Shown piece after piece: positions 20,831-32,418 of a stretch of DNA of 64,000 nucleotides. The position numbers were made by a program, and so were the translations under genes. Location: positions 3,348,001 to 3,412,000 of the forward strand of contig JARWIR010000031.1 of assembly GCA_029959085.1 (NCBI GenBank). Direction: 5' to 3'. The notes under the pieces are model-generated. The model had not been told where the DNA came from and did not search any database. It saw nothing but the letters and a program-made list of their open reading frames with translations. Source of the stretch: Nemophila menziesii (Eukaryota; Streptophyta; Magnoliopsida; Boraginales; Hydrophyllaceae). Position 1 is the stretch's first letter; every line of letters begins with the position of its first letter.

Positions 20831-21196
20831 ACTTTTCAAGCCTATTGTCTGATCCAATGGGTGTTGGTGTGGGTACACAAACTTCTGTTCTTGATTTGTT
20901 ACCCGTCTCAAGTTGATTTTCACTTTGTTCAGTATTTTTCTCCTTATTCTATATGAAGCAGAAATATGACGTTTGTAATCGAGTAATTTTCTCGTATGTA
21001 TACACAAGCCTAGAAGTTAGAATAATAGAAAAGAAATAGAATGTAATATTCATGTTTTGTATACACAGACCCACAAATTTTGCAAAAGTAAAGTTCATAA
21101 AACAAAAAGAAGACATTTTCTGGTTTATACAACGTGAATCATAAATATCGAAAACATTTTCTGGTTTATACAACGTGAATTATAAATACCTTAAAT
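20831..21196 (-). other. Copia 5' leader
   Basis: A/T-rich, non-coding; a 30-bp phrase ending GGTTTATACAACGTGAAT occurs twice (about 21118-21140 and 21158-21180). The first bases after the LTR (minus ...TTTAAGGTATTTATAA) may be a decayed initiator-Met PBS. Confidence 0.45.
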
Positions 21197-21757
21197 TGTT
21201 GTGTTTATTTGTATAAACTAGTGAAAAAATGAAATAAAACGTAAATTAATAAATAAATTTACTTTTCAGGCTCAAATTGGATCTGATATCTTTAAGGTAT
21301 TTAGGCCACGTAACGATGTCGTACGTTTGTTGGCTTCAACCTCCAATATGCAACGGAAAAACTATTCAGAAGAAATGGACACACGAAGTCTTCAGAATTT
21401 CAACAAACTCAATTAAGCAGCTTCTTTTCTATCTCTCTCTTATAGTTTTTTAATGCTTAATGCTTCAAAAAATGGATGAATAAAATGTTTAAGTTGGCAA
21501 ACTATTAATAGAAAATGAATAGGTGTCTAGTCATCCATTAGAAAGTGTTGTGACTTTAAAATTTGGAGTTGTGTTTTTTAAATAAAATTTATGTTAGTTG
21601 GTAAAGAACATAACTATTGGGTTTGACCCAATAGTAATGGATCCTTAGTATCTATCATAAAATTACTATTGGGTCAAGCCAAATGTTAATACTAAAACTT
21701 GCACATGAAAAAAACGACTAGGCTTGGCCCAAAGGTAAAATAAAAATATTTCACCTT

Positions 21758-21797
<40 letters not shown>

Positions 21798-21984
21798 ATA
21801 TAAATAAATAAAACTATTTATTTATTTATTTTTCTCTGAAATTTCATGACTCAACTTCTCATTTAACTTCAAATGATTTTTCACCAAGTGAATATATCAC
21901 GTTTGTATTTACAATTAGATAAACATATTAATAATTTCATTTTCAACCCGGTCAACACTTGGGAAAAATCTCATTTGACAAATA
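21197..21984 (-). repeat. 5' LTR of the copia element
   Basis: 788 bp, with an (AT)n run near 21762-21793 and A/T-rich expansion that explain the length difference from the 651-bp partner. The outer end reads AAATA where the partner has CCAACA. The TSD TATTT follows. Confidence 0.75.
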
Positions 21985-21989
21985 TATTT

Positions 21990-22547
21990 ATGTTATGAAT
22001 ATATCAAGGGAATGACTATATCAAGGGAATGACCTACAACATTGTGTGCCTCCATCCTGACAGCATATCGTGTCCTTGTACTCAAAATATCAATTTGTCT
22101 TATACTATGACATTACTTATGACTAACATTGTGTTTGGTCTTAGACATAATGACTTCATTACCTACTTGTATTTGTCCCCTCAAGTGAAAAGTCATTGTT
22201 TTTGGAATATAATTTCAAACAAATCCTCCATTGTAAATTATGATTCCTTAACCCTAGGGCCCCTGCAGTAGCTATCTCTTCCACTAATACTTTGTACTCT
22301 TACATGTGTGATGATTCCCTGTTACGGGAAGTAGAGGTCTTCTTTTCTAGGGATAATACCCCTCGTTGGTCTTAACGTAGGGGGTAGAGTGAACCAAATC
22401 TTCATCTTAGTTTTGGATCAAACCAAATAAAATGTTCTTTAACAAATAAAGTCTTGACCCTCTTATTGTCTTCGAGAATATTGCTCTAGGAATAGAAATT
22501 AGGGTTCCATGAGAGTCAGAACATGCGTCTATAAGAAATATTGTGTG
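21990..22547. other. Unassigned DNA between copia and element B
   Basis: Continuation of the DNA left of the copia element. Short frames exist (plus 22029-22271, 80 codons) but none resembles a family I know. No promoter or repeat stands out. Confidence 0.45.
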
Positions 22548-22552
22548 TGCAT

Positions 22553-24108
22553 TGGTGGTTCCTGGGGTGTTATAAAATAATGCGATAAAAATAAAGGATC
22601 CACAAACCGCAAGTATACGGTTGTCCAAGTAATACTATGATAAATCGGGTTTCGTTCTCAGGGATTGAACTGGTATAACTTAAGTGTTCATGAATAAGTA
22701 GTAGTAATTGCTAATACAGAAAATAAAATATAAAAGATATTTGATTGGTTTCGAGCTACTAAACTACGAGACGCAAAGAAACAAATTACGGAAAATAAAT
22801 ACTAAAAGATTAAGACACGGATATGAGCTATAATTGAGTCTAGCTAGGGAATCACCTAAACTTACATAATTAATGCTTTCAATAAGGGCAGAACTAATAT
22901 TTCTATATTAGTCGGGATTCTAATATCTTCTAGCCCCTGTCGGGTGGACCTAGGAGCTATCCTAAAGTACTATAAACCCTTGTATGGGCGAATATGACTC
23001 TTTGGATGTAGTGTATTTACCTTTTTTGGCTATGTATCTAGTTAAGCCTGTCGTTCAATAATGGACATTACACGGATATTACCTAAGTCTGTAATCAAAC
23101 CCCCCCCCCTGTCGGATGATCACTTCACCACTAAAGTGAACAGCCCAATTACTATAACCTATTTCTAATTAGCTAGGTCAGAAATAGTAAATAAGAACAA
23201 AATAATATCCAATATAAAATACCTAATTCAAATTAAACTAGAAACTATTCCCAAATTGAAATACATTAATTAAGTAAATTAGGATTGATCCCATTACGCG
23301 ATTCTCAAGAATGTAAGGTTTAGCTCATATTAAAAGTAAAAACAGAAAAGAAATTAATAATATACATGTTCCTAATAACATAAATAAAATAAGAACCTAG
23401 ATAGAGGAATGACTTGAGCTGTTGTTGTAGGAAAAGGATTCTCCAGCTCCTGCTCTTGTTTCTGCCTCTTGACGCTCTCTCTAAGGATGATTTAATTTTA
23501 AGGTTTAATGGGAGGTACTAAATAATGAGGTCTAAAGGAGTTTATATAGTGCTTAAATTCATATTAGGTCTAAACATGGGCTTTATAAAGTAATTAAAAG
23601 CCCAAGTCCAATTGGTAATTCCCGTAACTGCTGTACATCCCGTAGTAAAATGATTGTAACTTTTGCATATCAACTCCAAATCGCCTCATTCCAACTGAAA
23701 AATCTTCCTAACTCAAATATACAACCTCCTTATTTCACAATCCAAAGGCTTAATCTGTGTCTAAGTAGCCCGAAAATAGCAATTAGTAACAGCCTTCCAG
23801 ATTTGCACCTTTTCTAGTCAACTCTTTAGTATTTCTTTTCTTGACTTTGACTCTTATGCTTGATCTAAGACTTTAATTCTCACTTATTGTCCTTATATTG
23901 GTGCTCCATAGCATCCATGAACCTAAGAAATTTATACTAAAAACAAAGAAATTAACACACAAAAGCTTTAAAACGCAAATAATACAATTCCATGGGGGAG
24001 AAAATGCAATATAACCAAATAAGCTTAAAAGTCTATAAAATAAGTCAATTAATCACTTAAAATGATGTCTCCTAAGGGCTTATATTTAGAACAGAAAGGG
24101 AGACATCA
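22553..24108 (-). repeat. 3' LTR of element B
   Basis: TGGTGGTTCC...AGACATCA, 1,556 bp, collinear with the element A LTR. It has 10 C at 23100-23109. The terminal inverted pair is TGATGTCTCC / GGAGACATCA on the sense strand (24062-24108). Confidence 0.9.
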
Positions 24109-24125
24109 AGACCCCAAACTCAAAC
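24109..24125 (-). promoter_or_regulatory. Polypurine tract of element B
   Basis: Minus strand GTTTGAGTTTGGGGTCT, next to the 3' LTR; one base different from elements 1 and 2. Confidence 0.8.
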
Positions 24126-25467
24126 CTTTGTCATCCCGACAAAGTAAAACAAAACAGAGTTCCAAGGTAAGAAGCAACATGCTGAATATAAAGAATAAAC
24201 CCAAAGCAAAACTCAAAATAAATTTCATATAGTATAACCTAAGAACTAATGCACACATACACCTATCATACAAAATAAAACACATAAATAATATCAATCC
24301 AAAATTAGTTTCACAATGCTAAAAGGTTACACTTGATACTTAGCTCGAGATGGGGGATATAGGGTGTTCATAAGTCCTTACTTGTTTTGAACGTTCCACT
24401 TAACTTACTCCATATTAGAAAATATATTATTCCACTATATACCAAGAAATCACGAGGTCTTTACGGTTTTAGCGTAGGATTAGGGACGGTATGGTACATT
24501 TGGATAATGAAAATTGAGCTTTTGGCTCTCTCCTCACTAGCCTTCAACAAACTGTCCCGGGCTTGAGTTTACACTCACATATGATCTCACTCACTCGACG
24601 CACAAATTTAGCGTCCCTAAAATTAACTTAACCTATCAATAAGATTACAAAAATATTCCTTTGCCATTTCTTTTATTTCTTCATTTATTCAATCTTTTTT
24701 GTAAGTTAAACATGACATTCTTTTTAATGTGAATTGTCATGCTAATTTATTTTCTCAATTTCTTTTTCTTTCTTTCTTTTTATTTTCTTTTATTTTATTT
24801 TCTTTTCAGAAATCGGCAAAGGAATTTATAATAAAGTGCATAATCATTCAAGCACATCACAAAATATACCCAACAAATGTAATAACATATTCCCTCACCT
24901 CAAACTCAAGCTCAAGGACAACTAGTCTTAAACAATCTTGATTCAAGTGTCGGTCATATGGTATATTCCTAACATCTAAAGGATAAGCTTATAATATGGC
25001 TTCAAAAGAAAGGCTTAAAGGCTCAAAAAAATTAGGGCTAAGAAGGATATAATTAATCACGGGTTAGAAAGCTAAAAAGGTCTCAAGTGGCTATGAAAGA
25101 GCTGCCTCTATCATTTTCCTAGTTACACAGTTTCACTCCATTTTCACATCTAGTTCATAATTAAGTGGGTTCTCTACTCATTTAGATTTCACGTTCTACA
25201 CACCACTCATTCTAACTAAGTACGAGCTTACTTCTTTTGCATTGTTCATTAATTTTTCTATTAATCATCTAGTGTTTGCATGCATTCAAGGTGCGTTTTA
25301 CATTAACTCCTAAGATCTACTATTTTCTATCATAAATTTACAAAAAGTATGCTTATGGGGACATTCAACAAACTCTACAGTCAAATCATTCCTTAAACTA
25401 ATTTTTATTTGATTTTTTTTTAAAATAAATTTCAAAAAAAAAGTAAAAACTCATAACAAATAAAATT
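24126..25467 (-). other. 3' non-coding region of element B
   Basis: Non-coding. A PPT-like tract, degraded to CACCTCAAACTCAAGC on the plus strand, lies near 24897-24912. Similar to 1-641 of element A and 43848-45204 of element 2. Confidence 0.6.
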
Positions 25468-25524
25468 GGGATGAGGCAACGAGCCCCACCCCAAACTCAA
25501 AAATGAGTTGTGTCCTCACGACTC
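25468..25524 (-). other. Twin hairpin with PPT-like tract (element B copy)
   Basis: Sense strand: GAGTCGTG-AGGA-CACAACTC (loop AGGA instead of GGGA, one C-A mismatch), then GAGTTTGGGGTGGGG-CTCGTTG-CCTCATCCC. The second stem is unchanged although the loop differs from the other copies. Confidence 0.6.
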
Positions 25525-26239
25525 GAAAAGACTCTGAAATCAAATAAAAATAATCTACGCTACTAAATGAGAAAAGTGAGAAGGAAGCATATATGGGTCG
25601 GCACTAGGCCGATTACATGTGGTATTGCGTCGAGGTTGTGAAATCTTCTAAGTCACGATGTATAGGTCATATACCATGGAATTTGTCTTCTGTAAAGTGC
25701 GCTTCATCAACTTGAACTCACGTCTCCTCTAATTAATCATCTCCTCCAAGCCTTCTAAATCATCACCTTCTCTACATAAATCTTCCCTCAACACCCACTT
25801 TCTTTTCTCTTCATGTTCTTCGTACCTTTTCCAACCTTCTTGGTCGTCTCTGATGACCCCAAACTCAAAGTTTCAAGAACTCCCAAAGTGTAGGATGATA
25901 TTTGTGACTTTTGGTATTCTTGAAGGTGTATGGATATGAATTATGGTGCGTTCTGAGTTGGGTTATGGATATCTCAAGGTTTGGGAAAGGTTCGACGGAT
26001 AACTTTAAGCTTTCGTGAAAAAAAAATTGGATTATACTGTGAATTTTGTGGTGTTTTGGAAGGATTTATGGCATTATTGAATGTTTGGATGATGTTTGGA
26101 GGGAAGGTTTTATGATATTTTGGTGTTTTGATGGTAGGTTTCAGGTATTTTAAAAGCTTGGGTTCGTATTTCATCTTGTTTCTGGTGTGAGAAGCTAACA
26201 CGCAAAATTCTGCGTCCTAGAATTAATTTTTAAAGGTTT
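25525..26239 (-). other. Element B, env-position vestige
   Basis: Collinear with 701-1197 of element A. A PPT-like tract (GACCCCAAACTCAAAG on plus, near 25855-25870) remains where elements 1-3 have one before the env-like ATG. No frame is kept. Confidence 0.45.
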
Positions 26240-26580
26240 TCGCCGAGAGCTGAGCGGCATGCCGGCCATAGGGCCTGCTTTCCGGTCGTGAACAATTATC
26301 TCCCCAACATCTAGATCTCAAAACGTTATGCGATTTAGACTCAAAGATCACCTGATTTCGACATTTGAGCGCAAAGATATGACTCACCGAAGTTTGCTCT
26401 GATTCTGTCCAGATTTTCCAGAGCGGGCCGGCATACCGGTCAGATGACCGGCTAGCCGGTCCTAGACCGTGTTGAGGTTTGCGCCCTTGGTTTTGCCTAT
26501 TTGCTCTCGACATTGGACCTGATTTTTGCAACCGTGTGAAGTTAATACCGGCGTTTTCTGCCGGTAAGCCGGTCCCAGTG
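26240..26580 (-). repeat. Hairpin array of element B
   Basis: A cluster of GC palindromes built on CCGG: GGCATGCCGGCC, GCCGGCATACCGGTC, ACCGGCTAGCCGGT and GCCGGTAAGCCGGTC. The sequence is unrelated to the arrays of A, 1/2 and 3 though the place is the same. Confidence 0.65.
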
Positions 26581-26788
26581 GTAGATTTATTTTCTTTTCT
26601 TTCCTTGTCACCGTCTAAACAGCCAGAAACTCCGTCTCATGCCTACTTAACCCCAAACTCAAGGATTTTAACACCTGCAAATCATCAAAAGCACTACCAC
26701 CTTTCTCATTTCTTAAAATTATACACTAATACTATGAAATTTAAAGACATAAAAGCGAATTAAAACATGGGTTGTCTCCCAAGAAGCC

Positions 26789-26826
26789 CTTTTGTTAATT
26801 ACGTCTTTAAGTTCGACGTGTTACCT
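26789..26826 (-). other. Conserved post-coding hairpin (element B copy)
   Basis: The sense strand reads GGTAACACGTC-GAACTTAAA-GACGTAATTAAC, with stem ACGTC/GACGT, followed by GGGAGACAACCC. Confidence 0.55.
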
Positions 26827-27135
26827 TCCATGAAGATGGTATTTAGTCCTTTGCGGTTCTCCTCCGCTTAAATTCGCCTCGTCCTTGATGAAAAAGCTTT
26901 AGAACCTTCCCCTTATAATTTTATTCAACCTATCTCTGAAAAGGGGTGGGTAAGTACCTCGTTTCGCCTTCTTACTTTCACGACGAAACTCATTCTCCAC
27001 CACATGATAGTAGATGACCGTCCTCAATGGTATAAGCTAATTTTTATTCTTTCCAATTTCGCGTTCATCTTTAAAATGTGGTGGGTAGGTGCTCCTCCTT
27101 TCCGCTTTACGCTCGCGGTGTGGCATCTTGCTTGC

Positions 27136-28067
27136 TTAGCACATGTTGATCATTTTTATTGGTGCAGGTGGTACCGATTTTTCAAATCTAATCTCATTCA
27201 TGAATCTTGATGGGGCTGGTGATGGGTGAACTTTTTGTGGTCGAGGTTCAGTTTCTATTATATCGTGAACCTTGAATTCTTCGATTGATTCTTCAACCAC
27301 TTCATATTCATCTTCGCATTCAACCCAGTCTTCCACTATTACCTCATCATATTCTTGCTTTGGAATTTCTATAACCTCGATCACCAACTCTTCTTTTTTG
27401 CGTTCTACATCTTGACCATGTGCATGCCATAGGAATAGCAATCTCAGTTTCAATTTCTAGGATTTTCGTTGTTACTCCTTCTTCCACCATGCTAACAAGA
27501 TCCTCAACCACATGGTGGTCTCCATTTATAATCGGCACGGTGGTCATATCACTATCAATAATATCTTCTTTCAACACCTCCTCCTCAACTACTTCTTCCG
27601 GTTGATCTCTTCCATCCCTCGGGGGGAGCGGAATCTACATAGGACTGGCTACCACTTTCGGCTAAGTTAGGAGGGTTGTTTTGGGAAACCATTTCATCTA
27701 TCATCTGTTGTATGAATGCACGGGTGGCTCTGCTTTCCTCTTATCTCGCCTTTCGCCCTTGATCTCTTGCCTCGCTTTCCTCGATTAGGCGACTGTCTCT
27801 AGCAAATGTCTCCTGTCGTGTCTCTTGCTGATAGTGATAAGGTGGAGATTGTTGAATGTTTTCAACCCACTGGTTGTTCCATTCTTGCTCTTGCTGATAG
27901 TGATATGATGATTGTTGTTGATTATTCACGATCCAGTGATTGTTCCATCCTTGTTCTTGCGAGTATTGATAAGGTTGTTGGTAGAAGTTACTACCCCATT
28001 GTTGTTGTCCTGAAGAGACTTCCCAACAGTTAAATGGACCAGGATTTGGGTAATGTTATCCATACAT
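27136..28067 (-). pseudogene. Q/N-rich ORF of the A/B family (element B copy)
   Basis: From the ATG at 28067 a stop follows at codon 4, then QQQWGSNFYQQPYQYSQEQGW, repeated WNN(H/Q)WI.NNQQQS and YHYQQE units, EESEARDQGRKAR, a stop, then AFIQQMIDEMVSQNN and NLAESGSQSY. An acidic part follows (YDEVIVEDWVECEDEYEVVEESIEEF at 27136-27453). The copy in element A keeps the same order, so this was once one protein of roughly 350-400 residues. I know no family for it; Q/N/W-rich composition suggests a low-complexity assembly domain, perhaps in place of Gag. Confidence 0.6.
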
Positions 28068-28198
28068 CTCTAATTGAATCTCTTGATCATTACCCTAGCA
28101 AAGAACCTGTAAAAGAAAACACAAACAAAAACCAAGCGTAAAACGAAAAAAACAATTAAAACGACTCAAGGATTAAACACCGGGGTCACACGCTGCAA

Positions 28199-28216
28199 TC
28201 CCCGACAGCGGCGCAA
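28199..28216 (-). promoter_or_regulatory. Primer binding site, element B (degenerate tRNA-Asp type)
   Basis: Minus strand TTGCGCCGCTGTCGGGGA, two or three changes from the site in elements 1 and 2, 6 bases inside the LTR. Confidence 0.7.
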
Positions 28217-28222
28217 AAAACT

Positions 28223-28985
28223 TGGTGGTTCCTCGGGTATTATAAAATAATGAGATAAAAATAAAGCATCCAAAGAACGCAAGTGTACAGTTGTCCAAGT
28301 AATACTTCGATAAATCGGGTTTCATTCTCAGGGATTGAACTGATATAACTCAAGTGTTCAATGAGAGATTTAATTTTAAGGTTTAATGAGAGATACTGAA
28401 TAATGAGGTCTAAAGGAGCTTATATAGTGCTTAAATTCAGATTAGGTCTAAACATGAGCTTAATTAAGTAATTAAAAGCCCAAGTTGAATTGGTAATTCC
28501 CGTAACTGTTGTATATCCCGTAGTAAAACGGCTATAACGTTTGCGTATCAACTCCAAATCGCCTCATTCCAGTTGCAAAATCTTCCTAACTCAAATGTGC
28601 AACTTCCTTATTTCACAACCCAAAGGCTGAATCAGTGTCTAAGTAGCTCGAAAACAGCAATTAGTAACAGCCTTCCAGATTTGCACCTTTTCTAGTCAAC
28701 TCTACAGGATTTCTTTTCTTGCCTTTGACTCCTCCACTCGATCTAAGACTTTAATTCTCACTTCTACTCCTTATCTTGGTGCTCCATAGCATTCATGAAC
28801 CTAAGAAATTTATACTAAAAACAAAGAAATTAACGCACAAAAGCTGTAAACTTAAATAATACAATTCCAATGGGAGAAAAATGCAATATAACCAAATAAG
28901 CTTAAAAGTCTATCAAATAAGTCAATTAGTCACCTAAAATTATGTCTCCTAAGGGCCTATATTTAGAACAAAAAGGGAGACATCA
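28223..28985 (-). repeat. 5' LTR of element B, internally deleted
   Basis: Both ends are present (TGGTGGTTCC and GGGAGACATCA) but only 763 bp remain of about 1,556. After ACTCAAGTGTTCAATGAG the sequence jumps to the promoter-distal part, so about 0.8 kb in the middle is deleted. Confidence 0.85.
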
Positions 28986-28989
28986 CACA

Positions 28990-30060
28990 TGCGTTGTTTT
29001 GACATGGGGATATGGTACCCCTTTGGCCAGTACATATAAATCTTTTGAAAGTTTATTCTCTGAGTCCTTGCCAACTATCTCCCTATTTTTTTGGGTAGTA
29101 TTGTTGCCTTTTATGTTTTATGTCGGAAAAACCTTAAGTATAATCCTCCAGTGAAACTTTTTCGTGCTTTGTTTAAGATAGTAAGGAACCCAGTTGTCTC
29201 AGTGAACGATCCTTCGAGTACCTTTGGGAGTACTCAAATCAGAGATGGATGGTGTATATTTTATCATTGCAAAAAGGATCATGCACATATATTGATCTTC
29301 AACACTTTTCATATTATTCATTCTAGCTAGCATAGATTTTTTGTCTTTGTTAGGCAACTCCCAAAATATTTGGCTTCCTCTGTATTGGATGAGTGCTCTC
29401 CTGAGCAATATTCTGTGCCCACCTTGAGCATTAATGAAAAAACTTATCATAGCAATATTTTGAACAACCAAAGATAATGTTATTCTTTATGAAGTTTTCT
29501 TGTACATAACCATTAAAAGAATTGAAGTTATATCCTCATTACAAGATAACTAATAAGCATAGTAATTACTCTTCGCTTCATTGAAAAAGGATTACCTTGG
29601 AATCCCAATGGTTTATTTAAAAGAACGATACTTCTTTTATTTTTTGAAATTCTGTTTTTCTAATCCATGCCTTTGTTTACTGGGTAGGTTGATATTACTC
29701 GGTTCATAACAAGGTTCCCACAAATACCGTAGGGAAGACTCAGATCGATCCTAAAGGCAAAATGAAAACTAAAGTAGCTAATTCACCCAGTATAGTTCAA
29801 AGCCTCGTCTAAAGTGATATCGAGGCTATATTGACGACCAGCTCTGATGCTCATAATTATACTAACGTTAATCATGTATCCTTGTTACCCATCACTATTT
29901 ACAGCGATAAGGAGGAAGATGATGACTCTGTACCTCTTTCACGAAGAAAAGGAAAAATATATCTCAAGGATTCATCTCACTCTCTTGGGGTGAGTAGGAG
30001 TTATTGCACCGATGGAAAACATCTTCGATCTGCAGGAGATTTATATACTCTTTTTTAGAA
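28990..30060 (+). pseudogene. Decayed gag-like frame of a plant 'putative gypsy-type transposon' protein
   Basis: Broken plus-strand frames give GSIVAFYVLCRKNL..., PPVKLFRALFKIVRNP, DGWCIFYHCKK and, after shifts, HRFFVFVRQLP. This order (LFR.FF ... GW..F ... W..RFFFV) resembles the N-terminal domain annotated in plants as putative gypsy-type transposon. Further on, ITIYSDKEEDDDSVPLSRRKGK resembles the acidic linker after that domain. Stops and shifts are frequent. The match is from memory of motif order only. Confidence 0.4.
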
Positions 30061-31242
30061 TGCTCCTAATCGACGTTATCAAATTTGATTGCCTTTATAT
30101 CATTAATGATTTCTCTGTTACGCCCAAAACTAGGTTGAAAATAAAACCACTCATGTCGAAAACTGTAAGATCTTGGATTTTGATGGTCATATTTGTATCT
30201 GCAACATTAAGTGTTCATTGAAATAAGTGCTCAATGCTGTGACTAGATGTGTTTGGGTGAAATTTCTTCCCAAACTATTGGAAGGGAGTTTTTATTAACA
30301 ATCTAGTTCTTCTTATCAACGAATAGGGGGATTGTACATATATTAGTTGAATTTTTAGCTCAACTATTAATTTTTAACTTTTCTATTATTTATTTCAGTT
30401 CTTTATAATAAAATTCTCTTTTTAATTGTATTCCTATGTTTATTCTATAAAATATTTCTCTTTTTTGACAAAATAAAAGATAGACAAGTGAAAGATTCAT
30501 TGGTAAGAAATATTAGGGGAGAGCACGAATTGAGTTTATCACGGGTTTGAGATTTAAGTAATTCACTAGTAAGGTACTCGAGTTCGTAAGTGGTCTTGGT
30601 AAACCCTTCAGTGATTATTACCAAGGGTTAAAATCAGGTTGGTTCTACTCGGCAAAAGATTTGTGTTTTAAAATGAAATCAAACGTGATATTAAAGTTTT
30701 TGGATCCTATTTTATAAGATAAAAACCAAAAGACAATATTCTTACCCCTCAATTTAGGTCTTTTTACCCTCGGATTAGGATTCGGTTAACCCAGCCCAGC
30801 CCTAAGAAGGGTAAATAACGTTCTAAGGCCTTAGGTTGACATGAGGTTCCACTTTAAGGTCTATATGTAACTATATATAATCTGTATAGTTAGAATCTGG
30901 TTAGATTAGATGAAAAAACAAAAACATGCTTGCTTTATGGGCTGTAATCTATTTCTCTTTCTTTTACGTGGCATATAAATATCACATTAGCCCATGCGAA
31001 TCTTCTAAATATTTACTTATCATTGACCCTCTCGCTCTCCAATTTTCACAGCAAATCTTCTACATATTGTTTGCCCCCTATCTCTCTAATTTTCACTATA
31101 AAAGAGAAAAAGGCCCCAAGTGTAGGTAAAAGAGAAAGATAGTCCATTACCCAGTTTTTTTATTTATTAAGAATATAATCATCAACCGAAGCAAAAGACT
31201 TAATTACCCATTCAAACACCATTTTTTTATTTTACTGAACAA
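30061..31242. other. Unassigned A/T-rich DNA
   Basis: No credible frame. 30926-31129 has a 67-codon open stretch without recognisable features. Outer, weaker parts of the foldback arm may begin in its last 300 bp (AATCTTCTAAATATTTAC resembles the reverse complement near 35310-35330). Confidence 0.4.
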
Positions 31243-31968
31243 GGAATTAACACATCTTGTGTAACCACCTAATTTATAGTAAAAAGTAATAATGACCGTT
31301 CTATATATAGTTTTTTAATAGTTTATGTATCAAAAACACATATGTGTTAATTTTAAATTTTCTAGGGTTTTAATGGTGGTTTTATTGTAGATTTCATGGG
31401 AGAATCAAATATAGACTTGTATATAGGGTTTTAATGGTGGCTTTATGTATTTAGGTTTGGTAAATTGTATATTTTTAGATGTAAATCGATGAATATAGTC
31501 TATCTATGTGTGAAGCCATAATAGAGGTGTTTAAGGGTTGTGTGGGATCATAACCACCTTCACATGGTGATGGTAATGTGTGTATTACGTAGAGGGGGTT
31601 AGGGGTGGTAATGTGTATTTCACAGAGGGGGTTGGGTATGGTGATCTGTGTGAGTATGTACTCAAAACACTCTTGCATAATAAAGAATTGTATTTACTGG
31701 GAAGAAAACGAAGGAGACATTGTGAGTAGAAAAAGATGGCAAAGAAATATAATCTTTGAACATTACCAAATAAAGGTAGAAATTGATGATTTTTTATTTT
31801 GCATTTATTTATTTCGCTTTGTAAAGCATTTTATATTTTTATTTTCCTTTTTTTATTTAGTAAATTTCAGTATATATTTCTATTTTGAAGAATTGCCTTT
31901 AATATAATTAGTTTTTGTTATGAACAAGATCTTCAATGTCTTTGATCATGTTTTCATTATGTTTCAGT
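31243..31968 (+). repeat. Left arm of the foldback element
   Basis: Pairs with 34846-35252 in inverted orientation at roughly 75-85% in the best blocks. About 300 bp (31480-31800) have no partner on the right and look like an insertion or expansion in this arm. Confidence 0.6.
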
Positions 31969-32099
31969 TATGTTTTGATCATATTTGAAACTTGAATATC
32001 TTATTGATGATTTCTGGCTGTGGCAGATAGTGTGTGGTGGTAGTGTTCTTGTTATTGTTCGATTTCACTCTTATATGATACACCCACCCCCACCCACAC

Positions 32100-32418
32100 A
32101 ATATATGTTACAATTAAATTGTAAGTGACCTTATACCCATAGTTGGAGCATGGGTACATTCCCACCAGTTTAACATATCGTGCAGAAATGGGTACATGCC
32201 CATTTTTCATATGTGGATAAATACGCACACGTCACCTTCACCAAATGCACAACCATACAAACATACATAGTGGGTATGTATCCATGGTACATATTTGGTA
32301 CGTACCCAGAGGTCATAGAGAGTGTGTACATACATTATATAGAGGGTATGTAACAACAATGTTTTTGTGTTATTTTTTTTTTCATTACAACCTAGAACAC
32401 AAGTGTTTCTTTTATACA
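32100..32418. repeat. First, divergent unit of the ~297-bp tandem repeat
   Basis: It shares TTTTTGTGTTATTTTTT..CATTA and CAACCTAGAACACAAGTG with the units right of the solo LTR, and many GGGTA(C/T)GTACCC-like phrases. The solo LTR inserted into its end: ...TTTTATACA | ATACCCATTGATG.... Confidence 0.7.

Larger units (their letters stand above)
6829..21984 (-). mobile_element. Ty1/copia LTR retrotransposon, decayed, split by gypsy element 1
   Basis: The LTRs are 6829-7479 and 21197-21984, and the TSD TATTT is present on both sides (6824-6828 and 21985-21989). Gene order on the minus strand is gag, protease, integrase, RT, RNase H, as in copia. Removing element 1 and one AGATG copy restores a continuous integrase frame across 19392/10446, proving a nested insertion. 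Own length is about 6.2 kb. All frames carry stops or shifts, so it is dead. Confidence 0.9.
22553..28985 (-). mobile_element. Element B: non-autonomous LTR retrotransposon, same family as A
   Basis: 6,433 bp. The 3' LTR is 22553-24108, the PPT 24109-24125, a degenerate PBS is at 28199-28216, and the 5' LTR (28223-28985) is shortened. It has the same cargo and order as element A and no pol. The flanks are TGCAT (22548-22552) and CACAT (28986-28990): both can derive from CGCAT by deamination of one methylated CpG, on opposite strands in the two copies. Confidence 0.85.

Noticed and set aside
20780..21173. Minus-strand frames of 74-75 codons near the copia 5' end
   Set aside because: Beyond the first gag codons they cover the A/T-rich leader and show no gag motif.
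29199..29471. 90-codon minus-strand frame
   Set aside because: Opposes the better supported plus-strand gag-like remains and has no recognisable motif.
31243..31968. Inverted repeat as a CRISPR or integron-like array
   Set aside because: Arms are single, long and imperfect; tandem units are ~297 bp without unique spacers; the context is plant nuclear DNA.
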